64,000 nt of DNA from assembly GCA_947685225.1 (NCBI GenBank), contig CANTUV010000022.1:7854501-7918500 (forward strand), written 5' to 3'. Both the position numbers and the translations under genes were made by a program. Position 1 is the stretch's first letter. The number at the start of each line of letters is the position of its first letter. This document shows, in pieces, positions 24,140 to 37,300 of the stretch. The stretch comes from Garcia nutans. Its lineage: Eukaryota; Streptophyta; Magnoliopsida; Malpighiales; Euphorbiaceae. The notes under the pieces are model-generated. The model searched no databases. It saw nothing but the letters and a program-made list of their open reading frames with translations, and was not told where the DNA came from.

Positions 24140-24925
24140 ATTCGCTGTCTGAATATAAATTCTAATTATTTATTATCTTTTTATAATTATTCGCATATAT
24201 ATCCACTGCCTGGATAAAAATATATATATATATATATTTATAATTTTATTATTTATTATCTTTAATAGTTTTATTATCATTATATGTATAATTTTTTTTT
24301 GTTAGTTTGACTTAACCTCCACATTCACTTTCTAAATATAGAAGTTTTATATTTTACTATTTATTATTATTATTTTGAGTAACGTTCACTTCCCAAACAT
24401 AATTATTTGCTATTACTATTTAAATTCTATGATTTATTATTTTTGATGATTTTATTTATTAGTTATATTCACTACCTAAATATAAAAATTGTATAACTTA
24501 ATATTTATTAAATTTATAATTATATTTTAATTTAAATATGTCCACTCTCTAGACATAATTATTCCAATTTTACATTTTCATTAAATAGATATATTTTTTA
24601 TTATTTCTTAATATTATTTTAAAAAATGTATTTTTAATTAAAATGAATTTAAATTCGAAACTTGATGAATGCCTATGTATCTGTTTGACGAAATTAAAAT
24701 TCTCGTAGTTTAAATATTTTTCCTATTATTTTTGTTATTATTATTATTATTCACTACATGGATATAATTGTTATTATACTTATTTTAATATTATTATTCT
24801 TTATTTAATCTGTGGGCTATTTTTGTTTTGGTTATTTATAGTCTCTATATTTTTTAAATACATATTATTTATTTATTTATATATATTTTGTATCGTATCT
24901 ACTTTCCTAAATACAATTGTTTTTT
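24140..24925. repeat. Degenerate recurring motif in AT-rich DNA
   Basis: A motif of the form 'ttCACT..CTAAATATAATT' recurs about eight times (near 24142, 24197, 24324, 24387, 24468, 24540, 24749 and 24899) at uneven spacing of roughly 55-210 bases. The intervening sequence is mostly 'tttattatt' type. This looks like an old tandem array that has decayed. No gene is present. Confidence 0.55.
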
Positions 24926-25754
24926 TTTATATTATTTAGATGCTTATTTCATTGATACAAATGCTATCTTTATTTAATTAATTATATTTATTGTTAGAAA
25001 ATCACCATTATTGACAAATGTATATTATAAATGATATTTGTTATTTTCATATTTTTTAAATAAAATTTAAAATTTTATTATAATTGTACCTATCAATTAA
25101 AATTGATATATTTGCAAAAAAAAGGTTAAATTATTATAATAATATAGCTGCTTTAATTTTAAAGTTTCTATTTTAACTTTGTTATTCCTTTCATTTCTTC
25201 TAAAAAGTAATTATAATTGTAAAATAAAATATGCTTAAAAATTAATAGATATTAGGGTAAAATGGCAAATAAATAAATAAATATTAATAATAATTGCAAT
25301 ATAAAGATTGAAGTTCATAGGAGATTTACCTAATGTTGATGTGCTAATTATAGAGAATTAAATATATATAATTTTCGTCATTTCTTTAGTTTTTTAAACT
25401 TTAACTTCTGAAATATTATTTGTTTTAATGAAATTTCTTAAAATTTCATTAAGTACATTATCTGTACCAATAAAATTTAAGTTATCATAGTTTCCTCTAC
25501 TAAGAAATTAATTTTTTCTCTATATATTTTCGTATCTTTTTTTTTTGTTGGATTTTTTTTCTCTCCTCTCATCCTTTTATACTAAAAAAAATATATATTT
25601 TTTATTTTTTATTTTATAAAGCATATTCTACTAACACTTTCCATGTGTTTAGGACATGAATTATGGAAAGTTTTATTTTTTTCATAAAGTATATTCCACT
25701 AACCCCTTTTATTTTTATGTTTTAGCCCATCTTTCTTTTTTTTAAATAAAATGG

Positions 25755-26040
25755 GTTCTTACAGTAGATATTCTGTATATGTTCTGTACATATTATGTAA
25801 ATATTAGAAATGTTTAGTAGATATTCTGCATATGTTATGTATTTATTGTGTATATGTTATGTAAATATTAAATGATATTGTGTAAATATAAAATTATAAA
25901 AATAAAGTTAAAAAATATTAAATAAGTTCTATAGATGCTTGGTAGATGTTCTGTTTGGTAGATATTATGTAGATGTTATTGTTCATTGTGTGTGTATTTT
26001 GCATATGTTATATATATTATATATATGTTTATTTTTTTAT
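25755..26040. repeat. Short-period repeat of 'gtagatattctgtatatgtt' type
   Basis: Imperfect units combining 'agtagatattctg', 'tatgttatgt' and 'aaatatta' recur through the stretch with a period of about 20-40 bases. No coding potential. The boundaries are approximate. Confidence 0.6.
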
Positions 26041-28407
26041 GTGTGTATATTGCGAATATAATAAAAAAAATATTTTTGAAAACAAAAAATAAAAATAAAA
26101 ATAAAAATGTAAAAAAAATAGCATTCAAAAAGGTAAAAAGAAAAAAAGAAATATAGCGACTCACTTAAAAATAAAAAGAAAAGTTAATGGCCATGAAAAC
26201 GAAAATCACTAATCAAATAGTGGTATTTTGTGTGATTTCCCCATTTTTTTATTAATTTTTTTAAATAATTTATAAAGGTACTTTTTTTTTACCACTTGCT
26301 ATTTCTTTTAAAATTACAAAACTTCTTCTTTTGAAAATTATATTTTTGCAGTGTAAATATCTTCCAACAACACCCACAAATAAGCTCTTGAAATCCTGGT
26401 ACACTATCCTACTCTCCGAGCAGCAAAAATGGTGCCCAAATTTGACCTTTATCAGCGGTGGTGTCTAAGAGTCAAAGAACCCAAATATCTCCACAAATGG
26501 TGTTACAAAGCAGCGACATTAGTGATCAAGGCACTCAAAGAACCATAGAGTGACAAAAAGAAGACTAGGAATATCAAGCACAATGGGACCATCTAGCTTG
26601 ATATTGATGAGGCCTAGAGTAATAGTTGAGCATGCTATTGATGGAAAAGAATTTATGATTTTTTGAATTCTGAAGGATTTTTTTTGTGCAAAATCTACTT
26701 TCATAACTAATGGGCATACATTTTTAAAATCGTTAGAAAAATATCATACCATCACTAGCTTGTATTTTACATCTCAAAGTTAGTGCATATATGAAACCTT
26801 TTGGGCAATCTGATACAATTTGATTCATAATTTGTATTGCACATATACAAAACCGTAGCACATTAAAACATACAAATAATCTATCTTACCTTACCACAAA
26901 GGATCAATAAACTAAATATTATTTTAAAAACATAAATAATAATATTAAAATAATAACAATATATCTATTATTAGGAGGATGTTTTAATAATATTTGCTAT
27001 TTTGAGAGAATTAGATGATTTGGAGATAATTTTTCGTAAGAAAAAAATATTATAGCCAATATATTAAGTATTATATAATAAATTCAGTATATATTAAGTA
27101 TAAACTCATTGTAAATTTTTGATATTTGATATTATTTGATTTATGTTATTTAATAATATTTTTATTTTACACAAAAAGTGTGAGTGAATATATTTTTTGT
27201 TATGTTTTTAGATAATAAACTTAATATATACCCAATATACTCAGTAATGTGTAATAAACCCACCATATACTCAATATATCCTAAGTATAAACATTGTATA
27301 TACTATATTGAACTATTAATGCACAATGAAAATTTATGATATATTTGAGTTATTGTTTAATTGTATTTCGTTTTGTAATACAATTTCAAACTGTTATCAT
27401 CGAAGTATTATAGAAATAAAAAAAAAATCAATCATGCAGTTTAATAAACACAAAATATACTTTTTAATATTTAATATTATTTGAATAAAAAATTATAATA
27501 TTTTTAATAAAATTTTTTGAGATTAGTATTTTCGTAAATAGTTAGGAGACGTGAGGTTAGTTGGTTTACTAAGAAGGCTACCAGAAAAGTGCTATTGCTA
27601 GAACAAAGATAATATCTTTCTTAGCTTCTATTTACTAGATATTGAAGGAGAGGAACATAGTAATTTTCAATAGAAACAACCGGATCGGCAATGGGTATGC
27701 AGTGGCATAACATATTTAGTAAAATATGCATTGTTCAATTCATGGAGTCGTGGGAGATAGTTGTTGGAAAATTTTGTTATACATGCAAACATATATGAAT
27801 TAAATTTGTGATATTACCTTAAAGTATAATACATTTTAATTATGATCTATAAAGTTTAATATTTGGACTATGAAGTATTTATAGTATTTAAAGTATAAAG
27901 ACTATTTGATATTACATATATATATATATATGGATTATGGTCCTCTATTGAACAATATATGTAATTTCAGTTTTCTCTAAACTCCCTTTACTAGAGAAAA
28001 ACCTAGCGGCATAAGGATTGTATTAATTAAAAGAACTAACCCATCCCATCAACAAAATCAATTATACCATATAGATCAAGGTACGCTTCCGATAACCTCT
28101 TTTGTTATATTCTCATTGTATTATATATGGAGTTTTGTTGTATTTTTGAGTTTGATTAAAATTATGATTTAGATACATGCCTATAATTTATGTGATTAAT
28201 TGCATGATACCTTTATTTAATCATATCTCTATAAGAGTATCAATACAATTCTATTATATATTCCTTGAGTTAAAGATTAGTGTGCTAATAATTTTATTTA
28301 ATTGAATTATTTATTTGGTTTATTGCTTAGAATAAAGAAAAATGATAATAAGAAAGGCCATTTGGTATTGGTTATAGGTTTATTATTATTATTAATAATA
28401 AAAATGT
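26041..28407. other. Intergenic, AT-rich with unassigned fragments
   Basis: No gene recognised. A less AT-rich block at about 26360-26700 and another at 27540-27790 may be remnants of mobile elements but show no family motif. A segment of about 50 bases at about 28153-28205 ('tagatacatg', 'atttatgtgattaattgcat') is nearly identical to the sequence just right of the CACTA terminus at about 40424-40475, so it belongs to a dispersed repeat. Confidence 0.5.
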
Positions 28408-29031
28408 TAAATACATATATAGCCCCCTGAACTTTACTTATTTAATTAGTTTATCATATGAACTTTCAATTTCACCATATAGCTCTATAAACTCATTTTT
28501 TTAACTTATAAATATAAACTCACCGAGTTATGCTGAGTCACGCCGAGTCATACCGAATCATATTGAGTTATATTTTTCTTAACTTATCAACATATTTGTT
28601 TCTCTCTCTAAGTCCCTTACCATCTAAATCCATTTCTATTTAAAATCTAATCCATAAAATATATTTTCTTGGAATAACATATATTGTAAAATAATAAATC
28701 AATTGCATTCCAAGAAGAGAAATATAAGAAACATCAAATATCAAAAGTTTCAAAAGAGTACAAATATATTAAAAAAGAAGAAGAAAAAAAAAACTGAAAG
28801 GAAGCATAGAGATTCAATTTTAGATATTAGATTTAAATGAAAAGAGATTTAAGATGGGAAGAGATTTTGAGAGAGATATATTTATATGTTAAAAAAATAT
28901 GATTTAGTGAGCTTGTATTTATCATTCAAGAAAAATGTGAGTTTATAAGGCTATATGATTAAATTAAAAATTTAATGTGTAAACTAACTAAACGAGTAAA
29001 ATTTAGAGGGGCTATATATATATCCTGTCTA
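28408..29031. mobile_element. TIR MITE, copy 1 of the 'gagtcacgc' family
   Basis: About 620 bp with inverted terminal regions of roughly 115 bases. The left side starts 'catatatagccccctgaac' and continues 'tcatatgaactttcaatttc' and 'tataaactca'. The right side is its imperfect reverse complement, ending 'gaggggctatatatata'. Next to the left inverted region are short units 'gagttatgctgagtcacgc'. No transposase is encoded. The member at 32743-33063 shares ends and the internal units. The superfamily is not determined. Confidence 0.75.
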
Positions 29032-29613
29032 ATAAAAAAAAGGTTCAATTTTTTTTATCATTGTAAGTGTCTCTTTAGACGTTGTAGCTCATCAATTGGG
29101 TTTCAATTTCTTGGCCATGGTGTTTTATGCCATGTTGATTATATAAAAAAATAAAAAAGAAAGGAAAAGGGAATAATGCATTTGGCAATTATTATTTATT
29201 TTTTTTTTTGCAGCGACACTTTTTTTATTATCTTTTATCACGTGAATCCAACAACATATTTTGAAAAATTAAGTGCTAAAGGTGCTAGAGCACAATAGGC
29301 AATAGGATAGTTGGATATTGCACCACCTTCTGTACCACCTTTAGCCATAAGGCTATACAATGATTTTATTTTATTTTTTGACATATATTAATGTAGCTCA
29401 GTTAATATTTTTTATTTAATTTGAAATTTTGGTATTAATGTTGGCGTAATTTAGATTAGTTTTTAAATTAATCAAGAATTATTTTGGTTCAATCTCAACT
29501 TAATTTTTTTTAAATTAATTTGAGATACTTTGGTAATATATGAATTATTATATTGTCTAATATCAAATAATTTTTAAATTAAATAAGGGCATTTTGACTC
29601 TAAATTTTTAAGG

Positions 29614-29799
29614 AAAATATATATTGGTGTTTGAACTTTTCATTTTTACTATTTTAGTGGATGAATTTTCTTTTTGTTTACTTTGGTATTTGAACTTTTG
29701 TTTCTATTAACAAAAGTTTAAGTACCAAAGTAAATAAAAAAAGTTCATATACAAAAATAGTAAAAATAAAAAAGCTCATATACCATTGATATATTTTTT
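29614..29799. mobile_element. Foldback (hairpin) MITE
   Basis: About 185 bp that is almost entirely one inverted repeat centred near 29707. The left arm includes 'ttggtgtttgaacttttcat', 'tttactattttagtgg' and 'tttactttggtatttgaac'; the right arm is the reverse complement ('gtaccaaagtaaataaaaa', 'aaaatagtaaaaataaa', 'ctcatataccattgat'). There is almost no loop. It has no coding sequence, and the target duplication is unclear within AT-rich DNA. Confidence 0.8.
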
Positions 29800-30704
29800 T
29801 TTAATTTTTAAATAATTTTTTGGGTGCATCAATATAAATAACTAAAATTTTGTTTACTATTTAATAGAACTAGTTAAAACAAGATGTCATCAAAGTGACC
29901 TCTCTTATATAGTTTAACTTATTGAAATATTACGATGTTTGTATTTGTATTAATTAATATGAGTATTAACTGGTCTAAACGAAAGGATAATATTTATTTA
30001 ACTACATACATACCTGTAGTGATAAATGTAACACCCCTATACCCCGTACACGCACACTACATACTACTATATCTGTAATATACATATACTGAATATAGGA
30101 ATGCTACGGTTTACTAAACAAACAAATCATTCCTTTTAACAATGTAATAAGAAAACTTAAAACATTCAATTTATATTATAAAGTACAATAGATAAAATAT
30201 TCATTTGATACGCAGCGGAAAATGTAGCGGTATTTACAAATACATATACATCAAAATCAAGTTTTACAAAACATAAGGTTTATACATGTTTGGCAGTTTG
30301 TCTCTGATCTCTAAGCCCACTATCAACACTTCAGAATCTAGACTCGACTCGGTCTAGAAGAACTCTCCGGTTCTATCCTGTTACCTGCGCGATGAACCAC
30401 AATCGCGCTAAGCCAACGGCTTAGTGGTACAAACTACAATAACAATATGTTTCAATGCAATACCAATGTCACACATTCAAATATTATAAACAATACATCA
30501 GAATATCACATTTCAACAAATAAGACAATATTCACAAATGATATCTTTATATTTTCCATAACACTACATTTCATTATTCTATTCAATTGTTTCATCATTC
30601 TTGAATCACATGTAAGCAAAGACAAGCATGGGCCCAAAAGACACTAATATGCCATTCAACTTTCAGAGTTAATGTTTTGGTTTAATTTTCACATTTATCA
30701 TTAT

Positions 30705-30925
30705 CATTATCCCAACTAGGCTTCAAGGATTAGGTTCAACCAAGCTTCAAGGGGAACAAAGCATGCTAAGTATCAACCCAACTTGGCTTCAAGAACCAAA
30801 CCCAACCTAGCTTCAAGGGTTGTAACATTTCAACTAGGCTTCAAGGACTAGACCCAACCAAGCTTCAAGGAGAGTTAAGCATGCTAAACTTCAACCCAAC
30901 TTGGCTTCAAGGATCAAGCCCTTCA
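30705..30925. repeat. 'cttggcttcaaggA' minisatellite inside the solo LTR
   Basis: About seven units of the form 'aacccaac(t/c)(t/a)(g/a)gcttcaagg' in about 220 bases. They form a higher-order arrangement of roughly 120 bases that also includes 'aagcatgctaa'. It lies in the left half of the LTR. Confidence 0.85.
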
Positions 30926-31547
30926 AGAGATTGTTACTATTAGGCATGCCACCAACAACAAAACTCTGAAAATTGACTAAAATATTAGACACACAATTCA
31001 TTCATGAATTTCATTATCAATTCCATTCTCATTTCATCATACTCATCTAGGCAAACATGCCTCAAATATTTCATTTGAATCATTCTAACCAACCACAATG
31101 ACTTCACATCTCATCATATCTCAATTCACATTAAAGCAATTCATCATTAGAGTATTCATCATAACCAATTGCATTGCACATACATTTTGAATGATCATCA
31201 TATCTTTCACATTATACAAATAATAACATTAATCAAATGTATCAACAATGTAATAGATTACTTAACACATTTACAACCAAATGTGTTAAGTCTCAAATTC
31301 ATGTAAATGTATGCAACCATGTAAGTTTGTACTTACCTCAAGAACAACTCACACCAATCTATACACTTCCTCTTCCAAGAATTCTTAACACTTAGGTTAG
31401 GGTAACTCAACCTCTTCACAACCTAATCCAAAAAGAATAATACACACTTAAATACAAATACACATGAATTTCAAAACACTTATTCACATAATAGTCTTAT
31501 ACTAGATCCATAGATCACAAATTATAAGCCAACACAACTATCTAGGA

Positions 31548-31705
31548 CCCACGGTCGTGGCCTCACACCCCCACGGTCGTGGCCTCAAAACCCCACGGTC
31601 GTGGCCTCACAAACCCCCACGGTCGTGGGTTAGCAAACGAATCTGTCCAATTTGCTTAACACCCCCACGGTCGTGGCATCCAAGGACCACGGGTGTGGCA
31701 TCCAA
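31548..31705. repeat. CCACGGTCGTGG minisatellite inside the solo LTR
   Basis: Six units of 'cccacggtcgtggc(c/a)tc' spaced 18-60 bases apart, the last one varied to 'ccacgggtgtgg'. The core is a near-perfect palindrome (CCACGGTCGTGG) and is strikingly GC-rich against the AT-rich surroundings. Open frames on both strands here are by-products of the repeat. Confidence 0.9.
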
Positions 31706-32742
31706 GATGCTTCTGTTTCGGACCAAACTCATGTATTCTATGTTTTCAACTTCAATAAACACAAAAACACATGGAAGATCTACCAAAAATAATCGATCAA
31801 ACTCAATATTTACATCAATTACCAATTCAAAACCATAACATAAACACCACCCTTACTCTTCCATTCAACTCCAAAATCACAATCAATTAAACCCAACACT
31901 CTCAAACACACCACAATCAAACATATTCATGCTCTTGATAATCCAACACCAAACTCAAACACAACTTAAAATAAAACAAGAGAATCAAGAAGAAACTTAC
32001 CAAAGTTAATGAAACTTCTTAAATTTCCAACTTAATCATTTGTTAACTTCCTTTAATCTTGAGTTTGGAAAACAAAACTCTCTTCCTCTCTTGCTACTTT
32101 GATAGCCGGCCAAAAGAAAAGAAAAGGAAAGAAAAGGAAGTGAACCACGAAGAAGAAAGACAGAAAGAAGAAAACAAAGAAAGCAAAGTCAACCTTTACT
32201 AACTCTCTCCTCAAAACCCTCTCTTCCAAGCAAATATAATATTAAAATATTCAAAAAATCTCCATCCACTTCCACTAACTTAATTTCCATTTAATTAATT
32301 TAATTAATAAAAATCATTAATTAATCTTCTTTTGACTTCCACACTTTGACTTGTATATGTTGTATATATGTCTATATATACAACATATACACTCTCTCTT
32401 TACTTCTTTTCTCTTTCCATGAAACACATACATTTAATCCAAATACAACAATAATTTCAAAACTTTTAGGGTATACTTTGAGATATTACAATAAATGTGT
32501 GACAATTTATAAGGTTTCCATACGAATGAAAGTTAATCCAAATATAGATTTATTTTTTGATAGGATTTATTACCAATATTTAATCACTATACTAAGAGTA
32601 CCACTTACAAGTTAATATTATTATCCAAAGATTTTATATTAATGTTGTGCTAGATATCTTGAGATGCATTCCATAATTATTCAAAATTTTAGTGATTATT
32701 TTGGACTATGATGCGAATATATCATTTTGATTTATTCTTTTT

Positions 32743-33063
32743 AGCCAAACATATATTTAGCCCTGTAAACTTGTAGTATTTAGTCAGTTTATCCCTTAAA
32801 CTTTTATTTTAATTATATAGCCCCTTGAACTCATATTTTTTTAATTTATAAATACAAATTCGCTAAGTTACATCGAGTCACGCTGAGTCAGCGATGTATC
32901 TGTTAAGTATAAAATATACAAACACAAGAGGCAAAGTGATTAATATTTATTAATATAAGTATCTGTTAGTAAAAAATATACAAGTATATGGGGTAAAGTG
33001 GTTAAAATGAAAATTTAGAAGACAAAGTGACTAAATGTTATAAGTTCATATGCATTTGGCTAT
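32743..33063. mobile_element. TIR MITE, copy 2 of the 'gagtcacgc' family
   Basis: About 320 bp. The left end 'tagccaaacatatatttag' and the right end, reverse-complemented to 'tagccaaatgcatatgaac', form imperfect inverted repeats that continue through 'atttagtcag / atttagtcac'. It carries the same internal units as the copy at 28408-29031 ('catcgagtcacgctgagtca') but is about 300 bases shorter. It lies just right of the solo LTR. No coding sequence. Confidence 0.7.
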
Positions 33064-33158
33064 TATTTTTTAAGCTACTATGTTAGCTATTATCATATCT
33101 ACTAATGCAATAGTATATGTACGTTGAATGGGACAACTTCAAGGATTAGAAAGACAAC

Positions 33159-33407
33159 ATGTTAATTGTTCTTGGCTACATGGATTTGGACCTAACATCA
33201 AGAATTGAGCAACCTGCTCCTCTTAGGTATAAAAGTGCTCTTGATGCTAGGAGAAACTTTGAGAAGTGGGAATGCTCTAATCACTTGAATCCGATGATCA
33301 TTAAGAGTAGCATTCCAGAAGCCTTTAGAGGAGCAGTTTCTACAGGGATTACTAATGCCAGTGAGTTCCTTTTTGAAATTGAGAAATTTTTTGCAAAACA
33401 CAATTAG
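33159..33407 (+). pseudogene. Ty1/copia gag N-terminal fragment
   Basis: An 82-residue frame contains DLDLTSRIEQPAP, FEKWECSNHLNPMIIKSSIP and AFRGAVSTGITNASEFL. These match the pattern of the copia-type gag polypeptide N-terminal domain found in plant elements (the KWERSN...SIPEAFRG signature). The frame stops at a TAG. No LTR, primer site or pol was found nearby on the plus strand, so this is an isolated fragment. Confidence 0.75.
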
Positions 33408-34334
33408 GCTAATACACAATGAAGCATTCAGGAAAGAGGAGCATCAGACAGTTCATCATGCTCGATTTAGGCCTATAATATTTCATAATACATAATGAAA
33501 TTAATAATGAAATTCTAAAAAGCATATATTTAGACTTATAATATTTCATAATACGTAATAAAATTAATAATGAAATTTCAGAAAGCATATATTTAGGCCT
33601 ATACTTTTCAATGTGCACATAATAAATATAAATATCACAATAATTGATTTAATATTCTATGTCAATTGTTTTTCGATGTGTAATTAATTATTCTTTTATG
33701 GAAATAATAAAATTTATAGAAGTGCTTGTGGTTTGTGTAATGTTACTATAGTATTGGGTGATGTAAGAGTGAGCAATTGAAGTATTTTTTCTTTACAAGG
33801 ACATTAGAAATTAGTTCCGCAAATAATTTAGGGTTGATATTTTGACTAAATTTCTTTATAAATATAGATTCAAATTTAATTGCATTTAAATTGAACAAAG
33901 ATGATATAAATAAATCTTAGTACTCATTTGGTAAGTTACTCATTGTTTGTTGCAAATAAGAACTCATTGAATTATCCAATTTGGACAGTTTAGAAATAAC
34001 AATATCCATATTTGTGTTAATTAACATTAATCCTATATAATTCTAAGCACGTTTTGTAGAAAATTGGTATCATTTCTCTCAATTTGTTCTTTGAATGCAT
34101 ACCAAATAGCATAAATATTCATTTTGAATATTTATGATATTTGACGTTGTGCAATTGGAGAACCTACAGAAATGCTACTGATTTTTTCTTTAAAATTTGT
34201 ACAAAATCTTGCATGATGTTAATTAAGATACATATTGTATTTCTAAATGGGTTAGGTCTCTACCCTTTAGAAAGGTGAAATAAGGGGATATAATTTCACT
34301 AATTACAAAATTTCATTATATTTTTTATGTATAG
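33408..34334. repeat. AT-rich spacer with a tandem duplication at 33465-33605
   Basis: At about 33465-33605 a unit of about 70 bases ('ttataatatttcataata', 'gaaattaataatgaaatt', 'agcatatatttag') is present about twice in tandem. The rest, to 34334, is AT-rich with no gene or recognisable element. The left terminus of the CACTA element that follows should lie here, but no CACTA terminus or subterminal repeat is visible. Confidence 0.6.
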
Positions 34335-37300
34335 GGAAAATGAATACAAATCGTACTTGGATGTATCAAAGTCTAAATTCAAATTGCACTATTAATATAA
34401 TGTTTGTTAATGAGATAAAAGAGTTCATTAATTTAGCCTGTAATTAAAGGAGATATATGCAAGGTAATAAGATTTGTTATCCATGTATAAAATATCATCA
34501 TAGAAAATTTCAAGAAGTAAATGATCTGAAATTTCATTTAGTAAAATATGGATTTTTACCATATTATTTTACTTAGAATAAACATAGTGACCAAGTCCAC
34601 AACAACATAGTCCATTTGATACAATCTTTCAAAATCCATACTATTAAATAGTATATAATGTTGTTGGGTCGAATGTGTTTGACTGAGGAATGCCAGATAA
34701 TATTGAAGCTAGACCTAGTACTGTCCAGCATGAACTAGAGGAGAATGCTCCGAACTTGGCAGCTCAACAGTTTTATAATTTATTAAATTCACTGGATGTA
34801 GAGTTGTAGCCTAGGTGTCAAAGACACACTTTTCTATCAGCATGACATGCTGTTTGAACATGAAGTTCGAGTATCGTATGTTAGAAAAGGCATTTGATCA
34901 ATGGATCTAATTTGTTAAATAGATTTTATCGAAAGATGATGAAATGTTTGATAATTTCTACCAAACCAGAAAAATTATTCAAGGTCTTGGACTGCTAGTG
35001 GAAATTATTGACTACTATAAAAATAAGTGTATATTATATTGAGGTGATGATAAATGACATAGAATATGTAGATTCTGTTCTAAACCAATATTAAAAAAAA
35101 AAACCGAGTTACGGGAAGACAAAAATTTGTGCCTTTTAAACAAATGTATTATTTTTTACTAACTCCTAGACTACAAAGATTATATGCTTTGAATACTTCA
35201 TCAGGACACATGAGATGGTATTATGAGCATGAATAAGAAGATGGAGTCATTGCTATCCCTCATATTCTGAGGTGTGGAAGTACTTTAATTGAATACATTC
35301 TGATTTTGTAGTTAAATGTCGAAATCTCGGGTTAGGTTTATGTTCCTATGGTTTTCAACCTTTTGGATCATCAGGGCAATAATACTCTTGTTGTTTAGTA
35401 ATATTCACTCCTTATAATTTACCACCATGGATGTATATATAAGAGCAATATTTATTCCTCCATGTATTTGTGTTAGGTCCCAATATCCCAAATATCAAAT
35501 TGATGTATTTTTGCAACCATTGATAGCAGAGTTGAGACAGTTGTAGGATGATGGAGTCATGGCGTATGATTGATCAACAAAGCAAAATTTTAATTTGAAA
35601 GTAATACTTATATGGACCATAAGTGATTTTCATGCAGACGTGATGTTATCTGGATAGAGTATTGGGTAAAAATTAGGCATGCCCTTATTGTGTGAATCAT
35701 TCAGAGGCATTTACTCTTTCGAATAGGGGAAAAATAAGTTAGTTTAATAATCACAGAAAGTTTTTAACAACAGATCATCCATTTAGAAGAAACCAAAAAT
35801 GTTTCAAGAAAAATATTATAGTAAGGATAGATGCACCATCGATATGTATGGGGATGATGTGTTATTTCAAATTGAGGAATTGGAGCTGTGAAAAATAGCT
35901 AAATATGATGAAAATCAGAGTAACAATGGGCCCAAATGTAGGAATTACGGATGAAAAAAAGAGCATTTTTTGGTATTTGCCTTATTGGATCTCAAATCTA
36001 GTAAGACATAATCTAGTTGTGATCAACATTGAAAAAAAATATTTTTGAGAATGTGTTTAATACAATTATGGATGTTTCGGGTAAAAAAAAAGATAACTCC
36101 AAGTCAAGAGAAGACTTGAGAATATTTTATAGGAAGGCCAGAGTTGGAACAAGATGAAATAACTAGCAGGTATCCTAAAGCAAATTACGTATTAGATCAT
36201 AATAAAAAGTAATTATCATGCCAATGACTAAACAATTTAAAATTTTCGGACGGATATGTATCAACTTTATCGAGATGTGTTGATACGAGGAAATATAAAT
36301 TATTTGGGATGAAAAGCTATGATTGCCAAGTATTTTACGCAGAGATTGTTATCCATTACACTCAGGGAGTTATTACTAAAAAACTTTTGGGAAGCTCTAA
36401 CTGAGTTAAGCTTATTTTTTAAAGAACTTACTACAATATCCCTTAAAGTTTCCCAAGTTGAATGGTTAGAAGAAGATATTCCAATTATTCTTTACAAATT
36501 GAAGCAAATATTTCTTCCAAGTTTCTTTGATTTAATAGAACATTTGTTAGTCCATTTGCCATATGAAACTAAAATAGTTGGACCCGTATCGTTGGATTTA
36601 CCCTTTTGAAAGATATCTTCATCATTTAAAGAAAAAATGTCAAAAACAAAGCTAAAGTTGAAGCTTAATTGTAATGCATTTATAATAAAAGAGGCATCAA
36701 ATTTATGTTCCTATTATTTCAAGCCGCATGTCATAACGAAATTGCGTCAACTTCCTCAGAATGATGACGGAGGTATGGATGATCAATTTGAAGGTCTTCT
36801 ATCCATTTTCAAATCTGTAGGCCAACCATATGGTAAAGCAACAAAGCGAATATTGGAACAGAGAGAATATAATGTAGCTTGTACTTACATATTGTTGAAT
36901 TATGACAGAGTTACACCTTATCTCAAGTAAGTTAATAAAATTTAATTAGAAAAATATTACATTTTAACATAAAATCATCCTATTTCAATTGATATTAATG
37001 TGCTTTTAATCTAATCAGGCATTTTCATTAAACACTTACGAAAACTTGATGAAGATATAATCAATTCATAAATTGATGTTCAGGTAGAGAATTATTTTCC
37101 CTTATGGTTCAACAAATATGTAAGTAAAATTACTTAAGTTAATAATTACATTTATCAATTTTTTAATCTACAATTATAAGTTACCTAAATTTTTATTCTT
37201 GAATTAAGCAACTGAAAATGACCATATAATTCCTAATAAATGTATGAAGGATCTAACCCAGGGTTCATTATCAACTGTTAGATGTTATAAGGTGTATATT

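Larger units (their letters stand above)
30022..32495. mobile_element. Solo LTR, TGTAACACCC-type (probably Ty3/gypsy), with target duplication
   Basis: The LTR spans 30027-32490 (2464 bp), starting TGTAACACCCC and ending GATATTACA. It is flanked by perfect 5-bp duplications ATAAA at 30022-30026 and 32491-32495. There is no internal region, primer site or pol, so this is a solo LTR left by recombination between the two LTRs of a complete element. The TGTAACACC start is frequent among plant Ty3/gypsy LTRs. Inside are two minisatellites (30705-30925 and 31548-31705). A second, diverged LTR of this type begins at 62059; both share a 'cctgcgcgat' block and a 'cttagtggtac / tttagcggtac' block. Confidence 0.85.

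Noticed and set aside
25976..26164. Phe/Ile-rich 62-codon frame suggesting a membrane protein
   Set aside because: It is translation of A/T-rich low-complexity DNA, without promoter, conservation or neighbouring gene evidence.
31557..31838. Proline/arginine-rich open frames on both strands
   Set aside because: They are produced by the CCACGGTCGTGG minisatellite within a non-coding LTR.
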